A stretch of 15,621 bases of DNA from Flavobacteriaceae bacterium UBA6268 (GTDB lineage Bacteria; Bacteroidota; Bacteroidia; Flavobacteriales; Flavobacteriaceae): the NCBI GenBank assembly GCA_002440705.1, contig DJVA01000047.1, forward strand, positions 1 to 15,621, written 5' to 3'. Positions within the stretch are counted from its first letter, which is position 1. Each line of letters starts with the position of its first letter. The translations under genes and the position numbers were made by a program. Under the pieces are notes generated by a model. That model had not been told where the DNA came from, did not search any database, and worked only from the letters and a program-made list of their open reading frames with translations. Shown piece after piece: positions 1-6,569 of this stretch.

Positions 1-16
1 TAAATAATAACAATAA
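1..16 (+). repeat. 16-base direct repeat, left copy
   Basis: The sequence TAAATAATAACAATAA at 1-16 recurs perfectly at 186-201. It touches the window edge, so the true repeat may extend further left. The two copies bracket a GC-rich 169-base segment, an arrangement seen with small inserted or duplicated elements, although AT-rich simple sequence can also recur by slippage. Confidence 0.6.
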
Positions 17-39
17 ACAATACTAATGGAGCATTGCTA

Positions 40-185
40 TGTCATTCTGAGCGAAGCGCAGCATCTCTATTTGCCCATGCGCCGTCTGGCCCCTTCGCTA
101 AATAGGTCCACTGTACATTTTCTTGACGCTCGGTCCGGGGGCCCGAAGTCGCAGCTGAGGCGCAATTTCTCGGGCTGCGCCCGAA
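40..185. repeat. GC-rich intergenic repeat-like block with internal inverted repeats
   Basis: The block is much more GC-rich than its flanks. It holds several short perfect inverted repeats: CTATTT (67-72) with AAATAG (100-105), GGCGCA (159-164) with TGCGCC (176-181), and TCGGGC (170-175) with GCCCGA (179-184). The last two share bases, so they would be alternative folds. No coding signal is seen. It looks like a non-autonomous dispersed repeat, but genome-wide copies cannot be checked from this window. Confidence 0.4.
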
Positions 186-201
186 TAAATAATAACAATA
201 A
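186..201 (+). repeat. 16-base direct repeat, right copy
   Basis: Perfect second copy of the 1-16 repeat. It continues into further AAT-rich sequence (AATAATAGATAATG). It lies directly after the hairpin-forming TCGGGC-TGC-GCCCGA at 170-184. Confidence 0.6.
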
Positions 202-381
202 TAATAGATAATGCGTGCTAACTGTATGGAAAGTGTATGGATGACGCAAATGTACCCAAATGACGAAAAGAGGAAAAAAGCGGCAAAAAGGGTCGTTTTC
301 GGTGGTGGCGGGTGGTGCGTACCAAAAATTGGGGTATCTTTAAAACAACAGAAAAAAACCATCATTAATTATCAATCTTTT

Positions 382-386
382 AGGAG
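382..386 (+). promoter_or_regulatory. Shine-Dalgarno AGGAG deciding a TTG start
   Basis: AGGAG lies six bases before TTG at 393 and is the clearest ribosome-binding site in the window. Most other genes here have none, as expected for Bacteroidota. Confidence 0.6.
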
Positions 387-392
387 ATCAAC

Positions 393-914
393 TTGCTTAA
401 GTATCAAATTCCATTCGATAAAGAATTATTTGTTAAACAGTTTAGAAAGGCCTCAATCTATTATCTTAAAGCGGAATATAATAGGGTGAAAAGGTCTGCT
501 TTTAATACTTTGGCCCTTTTAATTTTAGGGTTTATCATTCTGTTAATGGGTAGCGAGTTGAGTACGCTTTTTTTCGTGATGGGTATTTTTTCAATGTTTC
601 TTTTATACCACAAAAATGAAAATTACAGGCAGACCAAAAGTGACTTCATGAGGATGGTTAGGGAATATGCTGAAGAAATAGACCCGCAAACCCCTGGTAT
701 TTTTGAATTTAGGGATGACTGTTTACGGTTTTCAAATAATTTAATTTGTACATGGATGAAATGGGGAGAATTCAAAAAATATAAAGTTCATGAATTGGAC
801 TTGATTTTTATCCCAAAAAATATAAAGGATCAGGTATTTGTAATCAATGAATGTGAAGTTGGGAAAACTGAGTTCCAAAGAATACGCGCCTTTGTAAAAA
901 ATAAAATCCCATGA
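393..914 (+). CDS. YcxB-like family small membrane protein
   Basis: 173 residues with two hydrophobic helices close together (about residues 39-55 and 57-73), then a soluble C-terminal half. That half has the pattern of the YcxB-like C-terminal domain: an F-x-F-x-D-x-x-L-x-F-S strand, a W-x-E-F-x-x-Y/K segment, an L-x-F-I-P strand and a final F-x-x-I-x-x-F-V helix. The molecular function of this family is not established. The start is TTG at 393: an in-frame stop at 381-383 bounds it, the next Met lies inside the first helix, and AGGAG (382-386) sits six bases upstream. A clear Shine-Dalgarno and a TTG start are unusual here. Codon use is visibly more AT-rich than in the following genes, which might indicate acquisition. 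Existence is secure; family assignment is moderate. Confidence 0.75.
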   Translation: MLKYQIPFDKELFVKQFRKASIYYLKAEYNRVKRSAFNTLALLILGFIILLMGSELSTLFFVMGIFSMFLLYHKNENYRQTKSDFMRMVREYAEEIDPQTPGIFEFRDDCLRFSNNLICTWMKWGEFKKYKVHELDLIFIPKNIKDQVFVINECEVGKTEFQRIRAFVKNKIP

Positions 915-988
915 ATTATGTTCAACCGTACTATGCGCCATTATTTTGAGGCACTGCATGAGCCTTAGCGAAAATCAAAATACCATTT

Positions 989-2203
989 ATGAAACTCAAC
1001 GTAAAATCCAATACCTGGTGGGGACCGCCCCGGAATTTTTCGACCGAGCTTGAGGACCGCAAGGTGAGCTGGTTGGAATTGTTCTACGATTTGGTGTATG
1101 TGATTGCCATTGCCCAAATTACCCATCAACTTGCGGCACATGTAAGCCCGTTGGGGCTGATTGACTATATGTATTTTTTCGCCATGATTTTCTGGGGATG
1201 GCTCAACGGGAGTTTGTACCACGACCTCCACGCCTCCAGTGGCTTGCGCACCCGACTCATGACGCTCTGGCAAATGCTGATCATAGCCGCATTGGTGATT
1301 ACTTTGGAGAGCCCCCCCGAACAGGTGGTCTTTAACGTGACCATCGTACTGATGGTCATGCAACTGTACATCACCTACCTTTGGTGGAGCGTGGGTTTTT
1401 ACGACAAGTACCATCGCAAACTGAACAAACCCTACACCATCATTTATTTGCTTTCCCTGGCCTTGATGGGCACCACCCTGTTTTTGAAGCAACCCTACAT
1501 ACGCTTGGTGTTTTTTGTCACGCTGCTCTTGAATTACCTCCCACCCTTTGCCACCCAACGCTTCGTACTGAATCGTGAAACCATCCAAATGAACCTTTCC
1601 GCCAGCATGTCGGAGCGCTTGGGCCTGTTCACCATCATTGTGTTTGGGGAAGTGATCACGGGGGTCATAGGAGGCGTCGGGGCCCTGCACCAATTGAGTT
1701 TCCGAATATGGATGAACTTTGGCTTGGCGGTGATGATCGTCTTTGCCCTGTGGTGGCTGTTTTTTACCCTCACTTCCGATAGGCCATGCAAACCGGGTTT
1801 TGTGAACAGCAGCCTGCTGGAGATCCTTTACATCCCCACCTTGATCGGCTTAGGGTTGATCGGTATGGCGTTGGGGGGACTTTTTGGAGGGGAGTTTCAC
1901 AGCAAAATTGCGTGGCTGACGCCCAAAACAATTTTTGGTAGCGCCTTGTGCCTGTACTTTGTGGGAATTGCTGCCATGATGTATTTTCTGGACTATCCCT
2001 CCAAGTACATGCGTTTGAAAAAGCGGGCGCAAGCCATCCTGCTGCTGGCGGCATTGGTGTTTCTAGCGATGGCATTGGTGGAATTCCACTTTTCGCTGTT
2101 GGTGTATTTGTTGCTAGTGTTGGGGCTGATCATTGGCATCATCCTATTGTTGAATTATCATTGGTATGTGCTCCATGCACAGGCCAAAGACCGACCTGAC
2201 TAG
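989..2203 (+). CDS. Low temperature requirement protein A (LtrA) family membrane protein
   Basis: 404 residues, close to the usual length of about 350-400, and almost entirely hydrophobic helices (roughly ten or more). The two family signatures are present: an N-terminal V-S-W-L-E-L-F-Y-D-L-V segment (residues 26-36) and an internal S-E-R-L-G-L-F-T-I-I-V-F-G-E segment (208-221), with conserved charged Glu, Asp, Arg and Glu residues buried in helices. LtrA was named from a Listeria mutant unable to grow in the cold, but its biochemical role is unknown; a transporter or redox function is only a guess. It is an inner-membrane protein. The start at 989 lies just before the conserved WWGPP segment. 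No Shine-Dalgarno is visible. It is separated by short gaps from both neighbours and is probably not coupled to them. Confidence 0.9.
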   Translation: MKLNVKSNTWWGPPRNFSTELEDRKVSWLELFYDLVYVIAIAQITHQLAAHVSPLGLIDYMYFFAMIFWGWLNGSLYHDLHASSGLRTRLMTLWQMLIIAALVITLESPPEQVVFNVTIVLMVMQLYITYLWWSVGFYDKYHRKLNKPYTIIYLLSLALMGTTLFLKQPYIRLVFFVTLLLNYLPPFATQRFVLNRETIQMNLSASMSERLGLFTIIVFGEVITGVIGGVGALHQLSFRIWMNFGLAVMIVFALWWLFFTLTSDRPCKPGFVNSSLLEILYIPTLIGLGLIGMALGGLFGGEFHSKIAWLTPKTIFGSALCLYFVGIAAMMYFLDYPSKYMRLKKRAQAILLLAALVFLAMALVEFHFSLLVYLLLVLGLIIGIILLLNYHWYVLHAQAKDRPD

Positions 2204-2207
2204 GACC

Positions 2208-2228
2208 ATGAACAATGAACAATTAGCA
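2208..2228 (+). repeat. Tandem 7-base repeats (ATGAACA)
   Basis: ATGAACA at 2208-2214 is repeated exactly at 2215-2221 and followed by the variant ATTAGCA at 2222-2228. It begins four bases after the LtrA stop codon. Short GAACAAT-type runs in intergenic DNA seem familiar from flavobacteria, but I cannot verify copy number. No function can be assigned. Confidence 0.5.
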
Positions 2229-2317
2229 ATGCCACCCTGTGCCTAGCCGGAGGACGTGGCTACCGTATGAACAAACAAAACCAAAAATACCTCATTTAAG
2301 CAATTTGTAACCATACC

Positions 2318-2671
2318 ATGAGCATCAACAACTACATTACCGAAAGTGGCAAGGAAGCCTGGAAACCCTTAATTGAAGCAGGCGTGGAAACCCGGGGCAT
2401 TTTTATAAAAGTGCTGCATTTTGACAAGGAAACCCAACGGGCCCCCACCTTCCTGTTGAAATTTGAGGCTGGGGCCTCCTACCCTTACCACAACCACCCC
2501 GCGGGCGAAGAGGCTTTTGTGTTGGAGGGCGAAGCCTACTTTAACGAAGCCAAACTCACCAAGGGTGATTACCTTTACACCCCACCGGGCTCCAAGCACG
2601 GGGTAAAAACAGAGGTGGGTTGTGTGATCTTTTTTCGGGTGCCGGAAGAGGTGGAGATTGTGGCCCCTTAA
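2318..2671 (+). CDS. ChrR-like cupin domain protein
   Basis: 117 residues forming a single small beta-barrel cupin. Cupin motif 1 is complete: Gly52, His58-x-His60, Glu64, Gly71 (G-x5-H-x-H-x3-E-x6-G). Motif 2 is recognisable: Gly83, Pro89, Gly91, His94. His58, His60, Glu64 and His94 are the expected metal ligands. Together with the E-A-F-V-L-E-G strand this fits the ChrR-type or anti-sigma-like cupins, but there is no zinc-binding anti-sigma domain and no sigma factor next door. It is therefore a stand-alone metal cupin of unknown substrate, probably cytoplasmic because no signal peptide is visible. The ATG at 2318 starts a complete domain. An alternative would be an acetylacetone-cleaving-type dioxygenase-like cupin; the sequence alone does not decide. 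Confidence 0.85.
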   Translation: MSINNYITESGKEAWKPLIEAGVETRGIFIKVLHFDKETQRAPTFLLKFEAGASYPYHNHPAGEEAFVLEGEAYFNEAKLTKGDYLYTPPGSKHGVKTEVGCVIFFRVPEEVEIVAP

Positions 2672-2760
2672 AAGACTAAATTGGTAAATTTTGAGTTATT
2701 AAGTAATCATCCTACTCAATAGGGCATAGTATTTGAGACCCGCAACTAAAACCGTCACTC

Positions 2761-3687
2761 ATGAAAAGCCGTTTCCTCAACATCCAATCCCCCTGCTCTG
2801 AAAACTGGGAGCAAATGACTCCCGAAGAACAAGGCCGCTATTGCAAAGCCTGCGCCAAGCACGTTCAGGACTTCACTGCCTTGACCCCATTGGAGATTTC
2901 CCAACAACTCCAAAATACCAAAGGGACCCTGTGCGCCCGAGTCACCCCCCAACAGTTAAAGACCCCTTTGCTGAACCTGGAGGCCTCTAAGAAACTGGAA
3001 CTGCCCTACGCCAACATTGCGGCAGGGTTGCTGGCCGTGACCACCCTTACGATGGGCCCAACAGCGCAAGCCGACACTACCCGCCTAAAAACGGAATGGG
3101 TAGCCACAACCGATTCGGTTGTGAAAACCAAAACCGAAACCCCCAATACGGAAGTGTCAGACCACGACAAAAAGCTGGAGCTTACTTTTAGGGGTCGCAT
3201 CATTTCCAATGCAACCAAAAAACCTTTGGTGCATGCCAAGGTGCTGTTTGTAACGCTACAAAAAATTTACAGCACCTATACCGAAAAGAATGGCTCCTTT
3301 TCCTTGAACATCCCATCGCATTTGGTGGATGAGGCCAACGTGATCCGGGTGGATTATGATTCCCTTCAAGGCGGTAGAGATGGGCTTTATTTATTTTACG
3401 ACAACGAGGACTTCATCCTATCCAAAAACGAGCTGCAGTCCTTCAACCGCATTTATGCTGAGCCAAGTCCGATGATCATGGGCATGGTCTTTTATGAACG
3501 TCCCAAAGAAAATCCGAAGGTGTATGTAAATGGGACTTCCATGGACTTCAACAAATACCAGAAGCAGTATGCAGAGGATCCAGAAAGTTATAACCGCGGG
3601 GACCTTTACTATTTCGATCCCAAAGAAGCCGAGGCCATTACGGGTGGCAGCACCAAAGGAGGGCTTATTCTGTTTTGGGATAAGTAA
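2761..3687 (+). CDS. CxxC-motif, carboxypeptidase-regulatory-like membrane protein with plug-like C-terminus
   Basis: 308 residues in four parts. The N-terminus (1-60) has Cys12, Cys28-x2-Cys31 and Cys58 within the Bacteroidota-typical W-x-x-M-T-P-E-E-Q-G-R-Y/F-C-x-x-C-x-K-x-V-x-D-F pattern, probably a small metal site on the cytoplasmic side. One membrane helix follows (about 84-104). After a low-complexity linker, residues 138-200 form a beta-sandwich regulatory-like domain (F-R-G-R-I-I-S, P-L-V-H-A-K-V, Y-T-E-K-N-G-S-F-S-L). The C-terminal 60 residues (V-Y-V-N-G, then D-P-K-E-A-E-A-I-T-G-G) resemble the end of a TonB-receptor plug domain without a barrel. The protein is probably anchored in the inner membrane with its bulk in the periplasm. 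Function is unknown; similar proteins in the phylum are annotated only by domain. No Shine-Dalgarno is seen. Confidence 0.75.
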   Translation: MKSRFLNIQSPCSENWEQMTPEEQGRYCKACAKHVQDFTALTPLEISQQLQNTKGTLCARVTPQQLKTPLLNLEASKKLELPYANIAAGLLAVTTLTMGPTAQADTTRLKTEWVATTDSVVKTKTETPNTEVSDHDKKLELTFRGRIISNATKKPLVHAKVLFVTLQKIYSTYTEKNGSFSLNIPSHLVDEANVIRVDYDSLQGGRDGLYLFYDNEDFILSKNELQSFNRIYAEPSPMIMGMVFYERPKENPKVYVNGTSMDFNKYQKQYAEDPESYNRGDLYYFDPKEAEAITGGSTKGGLILFWDK

Positions 3688-3754
3688 ACTCTTGTGCTTA
3701 ATAGGCTTTCCCACATTGTGAAAAAAAAAGGTTTCCAACTTCCGTGCAAAGAAG

Positions 3755-3762
3755 TACCTTTA
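3755..3762 (+). promoter_or_regulatory. -7 box (TACCTTTA) for the methyltransferase unit
   Basis: Matches the Bacteroidota primary sigma -7 consensus TAnnTTTG at seven of its positions' equivalents, with A for the final G. It ends six bases before the ATG at 3769. No good -33 TTG at normal spacing is obvious; TTGTG at 3716-3720 is too far away. Confidence 0.45.
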
Positions 3763-3768
3763 ATGCCT

Positions 3769-4569
3769 ATGAGCGCCAAATACGACACCCTAGGCCTAAA
3801 CTACAACCAAACCCGCAAGGCAGATCCCTACCTCTTTGAGAGGCTCTTGAGCCTGCTGGAACCCTCTAAGGATGCCAGCTATTTGGACATTGGCTGCGGA
3901 ACGGGGAATTACACAGCACAATTCCTACAAAAAGGGTTCCGATTTATCGGTATGGACCCTTCCCAAATCATGCTGGATAAGGCGCATGCGTTCCATCCAG
4001 AAGGAACCTGGATGTTAGGCGCTGCTGAAGATACGGGCTTGCCCAACGCTTCTGTAGAAGGGATCGTGGGGACGCTCACCCTGCATCACTGGAACAACTT
4101 GGAAGCGGCTTTTAAGGAGTTGTACCGCATTCTTAAACCAAATGGAAAACTGGTGTTTTTTACCTCCACCCCTCAACAAATGGAGGGCTATTGGTTGCAG
4201 CATTATTTCCCTAAAATGCTAGAGGCCTCCATCCAACAAATGCCTTCGTTGGAAACCTTGGAAAACGCTCTGACAAGGGCAGGTTTTACCATTACTGCAA
4301 CCGAGCCTTATGAGGTACGGAAAGACCTCCAGGACCATTTTCTGTATTGTGGTAAGGAACAACCCGAACTGTATTTGGACCCTATCATACGGCAGGGTAT
4401 TTCCTCTTTCTCCAATTTGGCCCTTCAGGAGGAAGTCCATAGTGGACTTACGCAATTAAAATCCGATATTGCAAGCCATAAGATTCAAAACGTGATAGAA
4501 TCCTATGAAAACCATCTAGGGGACTATCTTTTTATCGTAGCACAAAAAACCACTGTCCATGCATCCTGA
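3769..4569 (+). CDS. Class I SAM-dependent methyltransferase
   Basis: 266 residues from the chosen start. A Rossmann-fold methyltransferase core of the UbiE/Methyltransf_11 type is clear: motif I L-D-I-G-C-G-T-G-N at residues 39-47, an acidic ribose-binding position in G-M-D-P-S (Asp63), A-E-D-T-G-L-P (motif II region), L-T-L-H-H-W (103-108) and L-K-P-N-G-K-L-V-F (122-130). The C-terminal half is helical and probably sets substrate choice; the substrate cannot be read from the sequence. The cysteine set needed for ArsM-type arsenite methylation is absent. The frame stays open back to 3694, but a -7 box at 3755-3762 makes ATG 3769 (or 3763) more likely than an upstream start. It overlaps the next gene by 11 bases, so the two are probably one transcript. 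Cytoplasmic. Confidence 0.88.
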   Translation: MSAKYDTLGLNYNQTRKADPYLFERLLSLLEPSKDASYLDIGCGTGNYTAQFLQKGFRFIGMDPSQIMLDKAHAFHPEGTWMLGAAEDTGLPNASVEGIVGTLTLHHWNNLEAAFKELYRILKPNGKLVFFTSTPQQMEGYWLQHYFPKMLEASIQQMPSLETLENALTRAGFTITATEPYEVRKDLQDHFLYCGKEQPELYLDPIIRQGISSFSNLALQEEVHSGLTQLKSDIASHKIQNVIESYENHLGDYLFIVAQKTTVHAS

Positions 4570-4948
4570 CATCAAAACGTACAACGACGCCCAAAGTGAA
4601 ACCGAGCAGCCTATTTGCCGGTTGTTGGCTCAAACCATTGACCAACACCTTCCGCAAGCAGAAAATAAAATCTGGCACCGGCATCCCGTATGGTTTCTGG
4701 ACGGCAATCCCATTGTGGGGTACAGCAAACTAAAGGGCGGCATCCGCTTGCTGTTTTGGAGTGGACAATCGTTTGAAGAGCCCCAATTGCAAAACGAGGG
4801 AAGTTTCAAGGCTGCAGAAATGCGCTACACCGATGTGTCGCAAGTAGTGGTATCCGATTTAAAGCGTTGGTTGGAAAAGGCGCAACGCATTCAATGGGAC
4901 TATAAAAATATTGTGAAGCGCAGAGGCGTTTTGGAACGTTTGTCCTAA
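4559..4948 (+). CDS. DUF1801 domain protein
   Basis: 129 residues matching the DUF1801 pattern across most of its length: an early helix, then N-K-I-W-H-R-H-P-V-W-F-L-D-G-N-P-I-V-G-Y (positions 37-55), K-G-G-I-R-L-L-F-W-S-G (59-69), and a C-terminal R-Y-T-D-V...W-L-E-K-A helix. The fold is a small alpha/beta domain related to frataxin-like and iron-chaperone-like proteins such as YdhG, but no reaction is proven for this subgroup. The ATG at 4559 lies inside the methyltransferase gene, giving an 11-base overlap and probable translational coupling. Cytoplasmic. I am confident of the family and not of any specific role. Confidence 0.85.
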   Translation: MHPDIKTYNDAQSETEQPICRLLAQTIDQHLPQAENKIWHRHPVWFLDGNPIVGYSKLKGGIRLLFWSGQSFEEPQLQNEGSFKAAEMRYTDVSQVVVSDLKRWLEKAQRIQWDYKNIVKRRGVLERLS

Positions 4949-4969
4949 CCTACTAACTTACAAAACTGT

Positions 4970-4977
4970 TACTTTTG
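4970..4977 (+). promoter_or_regulatory. -7 box (TACTTTTG) upstream of the 4982 gene
   Basis: A full match to TAnnTTTG, ending four bases before ATG 4982. It sits in the short gap after the DUF1801 gene, suggesting a new transcription unit for the unknown protein and aquaporin. No strong -33 element is seen at normal spacing. Confidence 0.6.
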
Positions 4978-4981
4978 CATG

Positions 4982-5416
4982 ATGGAAGCACACCGTTTAT
5001 TGAATGACGACCTTTTTCTGGAACAATTCAAGGCCTGTACCCTAGAACCGACTATTTTCAGTCATGAGGCCCATTTACGCCTGGCTTACCTGCAGTTACA
5101 ACACTATGGTCTTGAAACGGCCCTCGAACTAGTGCCAAGGCAGCTTCAAAACTATGTGGCCCACCTAGGTGCCGAAACGAAATACCATGCCACCCTTACC
5201 ATAGCTGCGGTACATGCAGTGTACCATTTTATGCAACGAACGGAAGCGATTGACTTTTATGAGTTCATAGATGCGGTCCCACAACTCAAATACCACTTCA
5301 AGGAACTCCTAGCAAGTCATTACGGTTTTGACCTTTTTGAAAATACTGATGCCAAGGCGTCTTACATACCGCCCGACCTCATCCCCTTTGAACACCCCAA
5401 TCCTTCCATAACATGA
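4982..5416 (+). CDS. Unrecognised helical protein with conserved-looking histidines
   Basis: 144 residues from ATG 4982 (ATG 4979 is directly adjacent and possible). I recognise the general pattern from hypothetical proteins (F-x-x-C-T-L-x-P-x-x-F-S-H-E-A-H-L-R-L-A-Y, then K-Y-H-A-T-L-T) but know no named function. The sequence is predicted mostly helical, soluble, with no signal peptide or membrane segment. His28 and His31 in S-H-E-A-H and His69 in Y-H-A-T could form a metal or active site; that is inference. The start at 4982 is preferred because a full -7 box ends four bases upstream, the same geometry as at mnmE. The stop overlaps the aquaporin start (ATGA at 5413-5416), so the two are almost certainly co-translated. 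Confidence 0.75.
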   Translation: MEAHRLLNDDLFLEQFKACTLEPTIFSHEAHLRLAYLQLQHYGLETALELVPRQLQNYVAHLGAETKYHATLTIAAVHAVYHFMQRTEAIDFYEFIDAVPQLKYHFKELLASHYGFDLFENTDAKASYIPPDLIPFEHPNPSIT

Positions 5417-6099
5417 AAGCGCCACTTTTGAAATATGCTGCAGAACTGTTAGGGACTTTCATCATGGTCTTTATTGGCACTGGAGCAATTGTATTGGACG
5501 ATTGGACCCACGGCGGAGTTTCCCATCTAGGCGTTTCGCTTGCCTTTGGAGTAGCCGTAGCAGCCATGGTATTTGCCTTCGGAAGGCTATCGGGGGCGCA
5601 CATCAACCCTGCGGTAACTTTGGCATTTTGGTTTTCGGGGCGTTTTCCCAGGCCGCATTTGATGCCTTACATCATCAGTCAACTTCTTGGAGCCTTTTGC
5701 GCCAGCATCCTGTTGCATTTCATGGCACCGAGCCATCCTGATTTGGGCAGTACCTATCCCACCGTAGGGATGACCGCTTCCGTAATTTTAGAAGTCCTAT
5801 TGACGTTCATCCTCATGTGGGTGATTTTATGGGTTTCCACGGGTTCGAAAGAAATCGGGAAATGGGCACCCATCGCCATTGGAGGTACTGTTTTTTTGGA
5901 AGCCTATTTGGCAGGACCGCTTACCGGGGCGTCCATGAATCCGGCACGATCCTTTGGCCCTGCATTGGCCTCGGGCCAACTGGCCCACCTTTGGATGTAC
6001 TTGCTGGCTCCCGTTATGGGTGCGATGGTTGCCGTGTTTGCCTGTCGCCTGTTGAAAGGAAAAAAATGTTGTGCCACACCAGGGGCGCTTTGTCCTTAA
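5413..6099 (+). CDS. MIP-family aquaporin, NIP/AqpN-like
   Basis: 228 residues, six membrane helices and both half-helix motifs: S-G-A-H-I-N-P-A-V at 60-68 and G-A-S-M-N-P-A-R-S at 172-180. By alignment from memory with AqpZ and plant NOD26, the aromatic/arginine filter is Phe45, Ala164, Ala173, Arg179. AqpZ has His and Thr where this protein has the two Ala, so the pore should be wider and less water-selective. The A-G-P-L-T-G-A-S-M-N-P segment is NIP-like, the branch that includes bacterial AqpN channels of arsenic operons and channels for glycerol, boric acid or arsenite. The C-terminal tail carries Cys219, Cys220 and Cys227. No ars genes are adjacent. It lies in the inner membrane and its start overlaps the upstream stop by ATGA. 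Family is certain; substrate is inferred. Confidence 0.92.
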   Translation: MKAPLLKYAAELLGTFIMVFIGTGAIVLDDWTHGGVSHLGVSLAFGVAVAAMVFAFGRLSGAHINPAVTLAFWFSGRFPRPHLMPYIISQLLGAFCASILLHFMAPSHPDLGSTYPTVGMTASVILEVLLTFILMWVILWVSTGSKEIGKWAPIAIGGTVFLEAYLAGPLTGASMNPARSFGPALASGQLAHLWMYLLAPVMGAMVAVFACRLLKGKKCCATPGALCP

Positions 6100-6139
6100 A
6101 ATGTGTATCTTGGATTAAGAAATCACTAACCGCCAATTC

Positions 6140-6517
6140 ATGAAAAAAAAGATCCTCTTTATCCTGTGCCTTCTTTTTGGACTGATGTTCATCAATGCAG
6201 GGCTCAATAAGTTTTTCAATTATATGCCTGCCCCAGACGATATCCCGGAAAATATGATTCAATTGATGGGAGCCATCGATCAGTTTGGTTGGTTGATGCC
6301 CTTGATTGGGTTGGTGGAAGTCCTTGGTGGCATCCTTATCATCCTACCCAAGACCCGCGCATTGGGGGCCATCGTTATTTTCCCCATCATGGTAGGTATC
6401 ATGCTTACCCATTTGATCAACTCACAGATGGGACTGCCCATTGCCAGTGTATTGTTTGTCATCCTATTGTGGGTATTGTACGAAAACCGTAAGAAATATG
6501 CGGGATTGATTGGATAA
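6140..6517 (+). CDS. DoxX-family membrane protein
   Basis: 125 residues with four hydrophobic helices (roughly 4-22, 51-68, 74-92, 98-114). The first helix carries the DoxX-like G-L-x-F-I-N-A-G-L-N-K-F motif, followed by a short polar loop and the V-E-V-L-G-G-I-L-I-I-L second helix. DoxX proteins are small inner-membrane proteins, some tied to redox or thiosulfate-related processes, but this subgroup has no proven reaction. ATG at 6140 has no Shine-Dalgarno. A weak -7-like TATCTTGG lies at 6106-6113, just after the aquaporin stop, so it could be transcribed alone or by read-through from the aquaporin. Confidence 0.85.
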   Translation: MKKKILFILCLLFGLMFINAGLNKFFNYMPAPDDIPENMIQLMGAIDQFGWLMPLIGLVEVLGGILIILPKTRALGAIVIFPIMVGIMLTHLINSQMGLPIASVLFVILLWVLYENRKKYAGLIG

Positions 6518-6569
6518 GCGTCCGCAACCTTTTTGGCAGTAACGTCGTTGAAAGGCTGTGAGTCCCTGC

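Larger units (their letters stand above)
1..392. other. Non-coding left-edge region with repeat-like block
   Basis: No convincing gene is visible before the first CDS. Open frames on both strands here translate to low-complexity, unfamily-like peptides. The region contains a GC-rich block (about 40-185) bounded by two copies of a 16-base AT-rich direct repeat, then an A/G-rich stretch leading to a possible -7 box (TATCTTTA, 335-342). The segment beginning at 40 (GTCATTCTGAGCGAAGCG) resembles a short motif I recall as dispersed in intergenic regions of many Bacteroidota genomes; that is memory, not a search result. Confidence 0.6.

Noticed and set aside
42..365. 107-codon minus-strand open frame (and a 60-codon one inside it)
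   Set aside because: The translation is low-complexity (runs of Tyr, Phe and Pro), covers the GC-rich repeat block and the AT-rich flanks, and matches no family pattern.
965..1693. 242-codon minus-strand open frame opposite the LtrA gene
   Set aside because: It is an antisense shadow: His/Gln/Gly-rich, no domain pattern, and fully covered by a convincing + strand membrane protein.
2244..2262. TAGCC...GGCTA hairpin after the LtrA gene as a terminator
   Set aside because: Only a five-pair stem and no T-run follows.
2318..2671. Cupin as a ChrR anti-sigma factor
   Set aside because: The N-terminal zinc-binding sigma-interacting domain is missing and no sigma factor gene is adjacent.
3769..6099. 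Methyltransferase plus aquaporin as an arsenic-resistance operon
   Set aside because: The methyltransferase lacks the ArsM cysteines, there is no ArsR, arsenate reductase or efflux pump, and a promoter-like box separates the two units.
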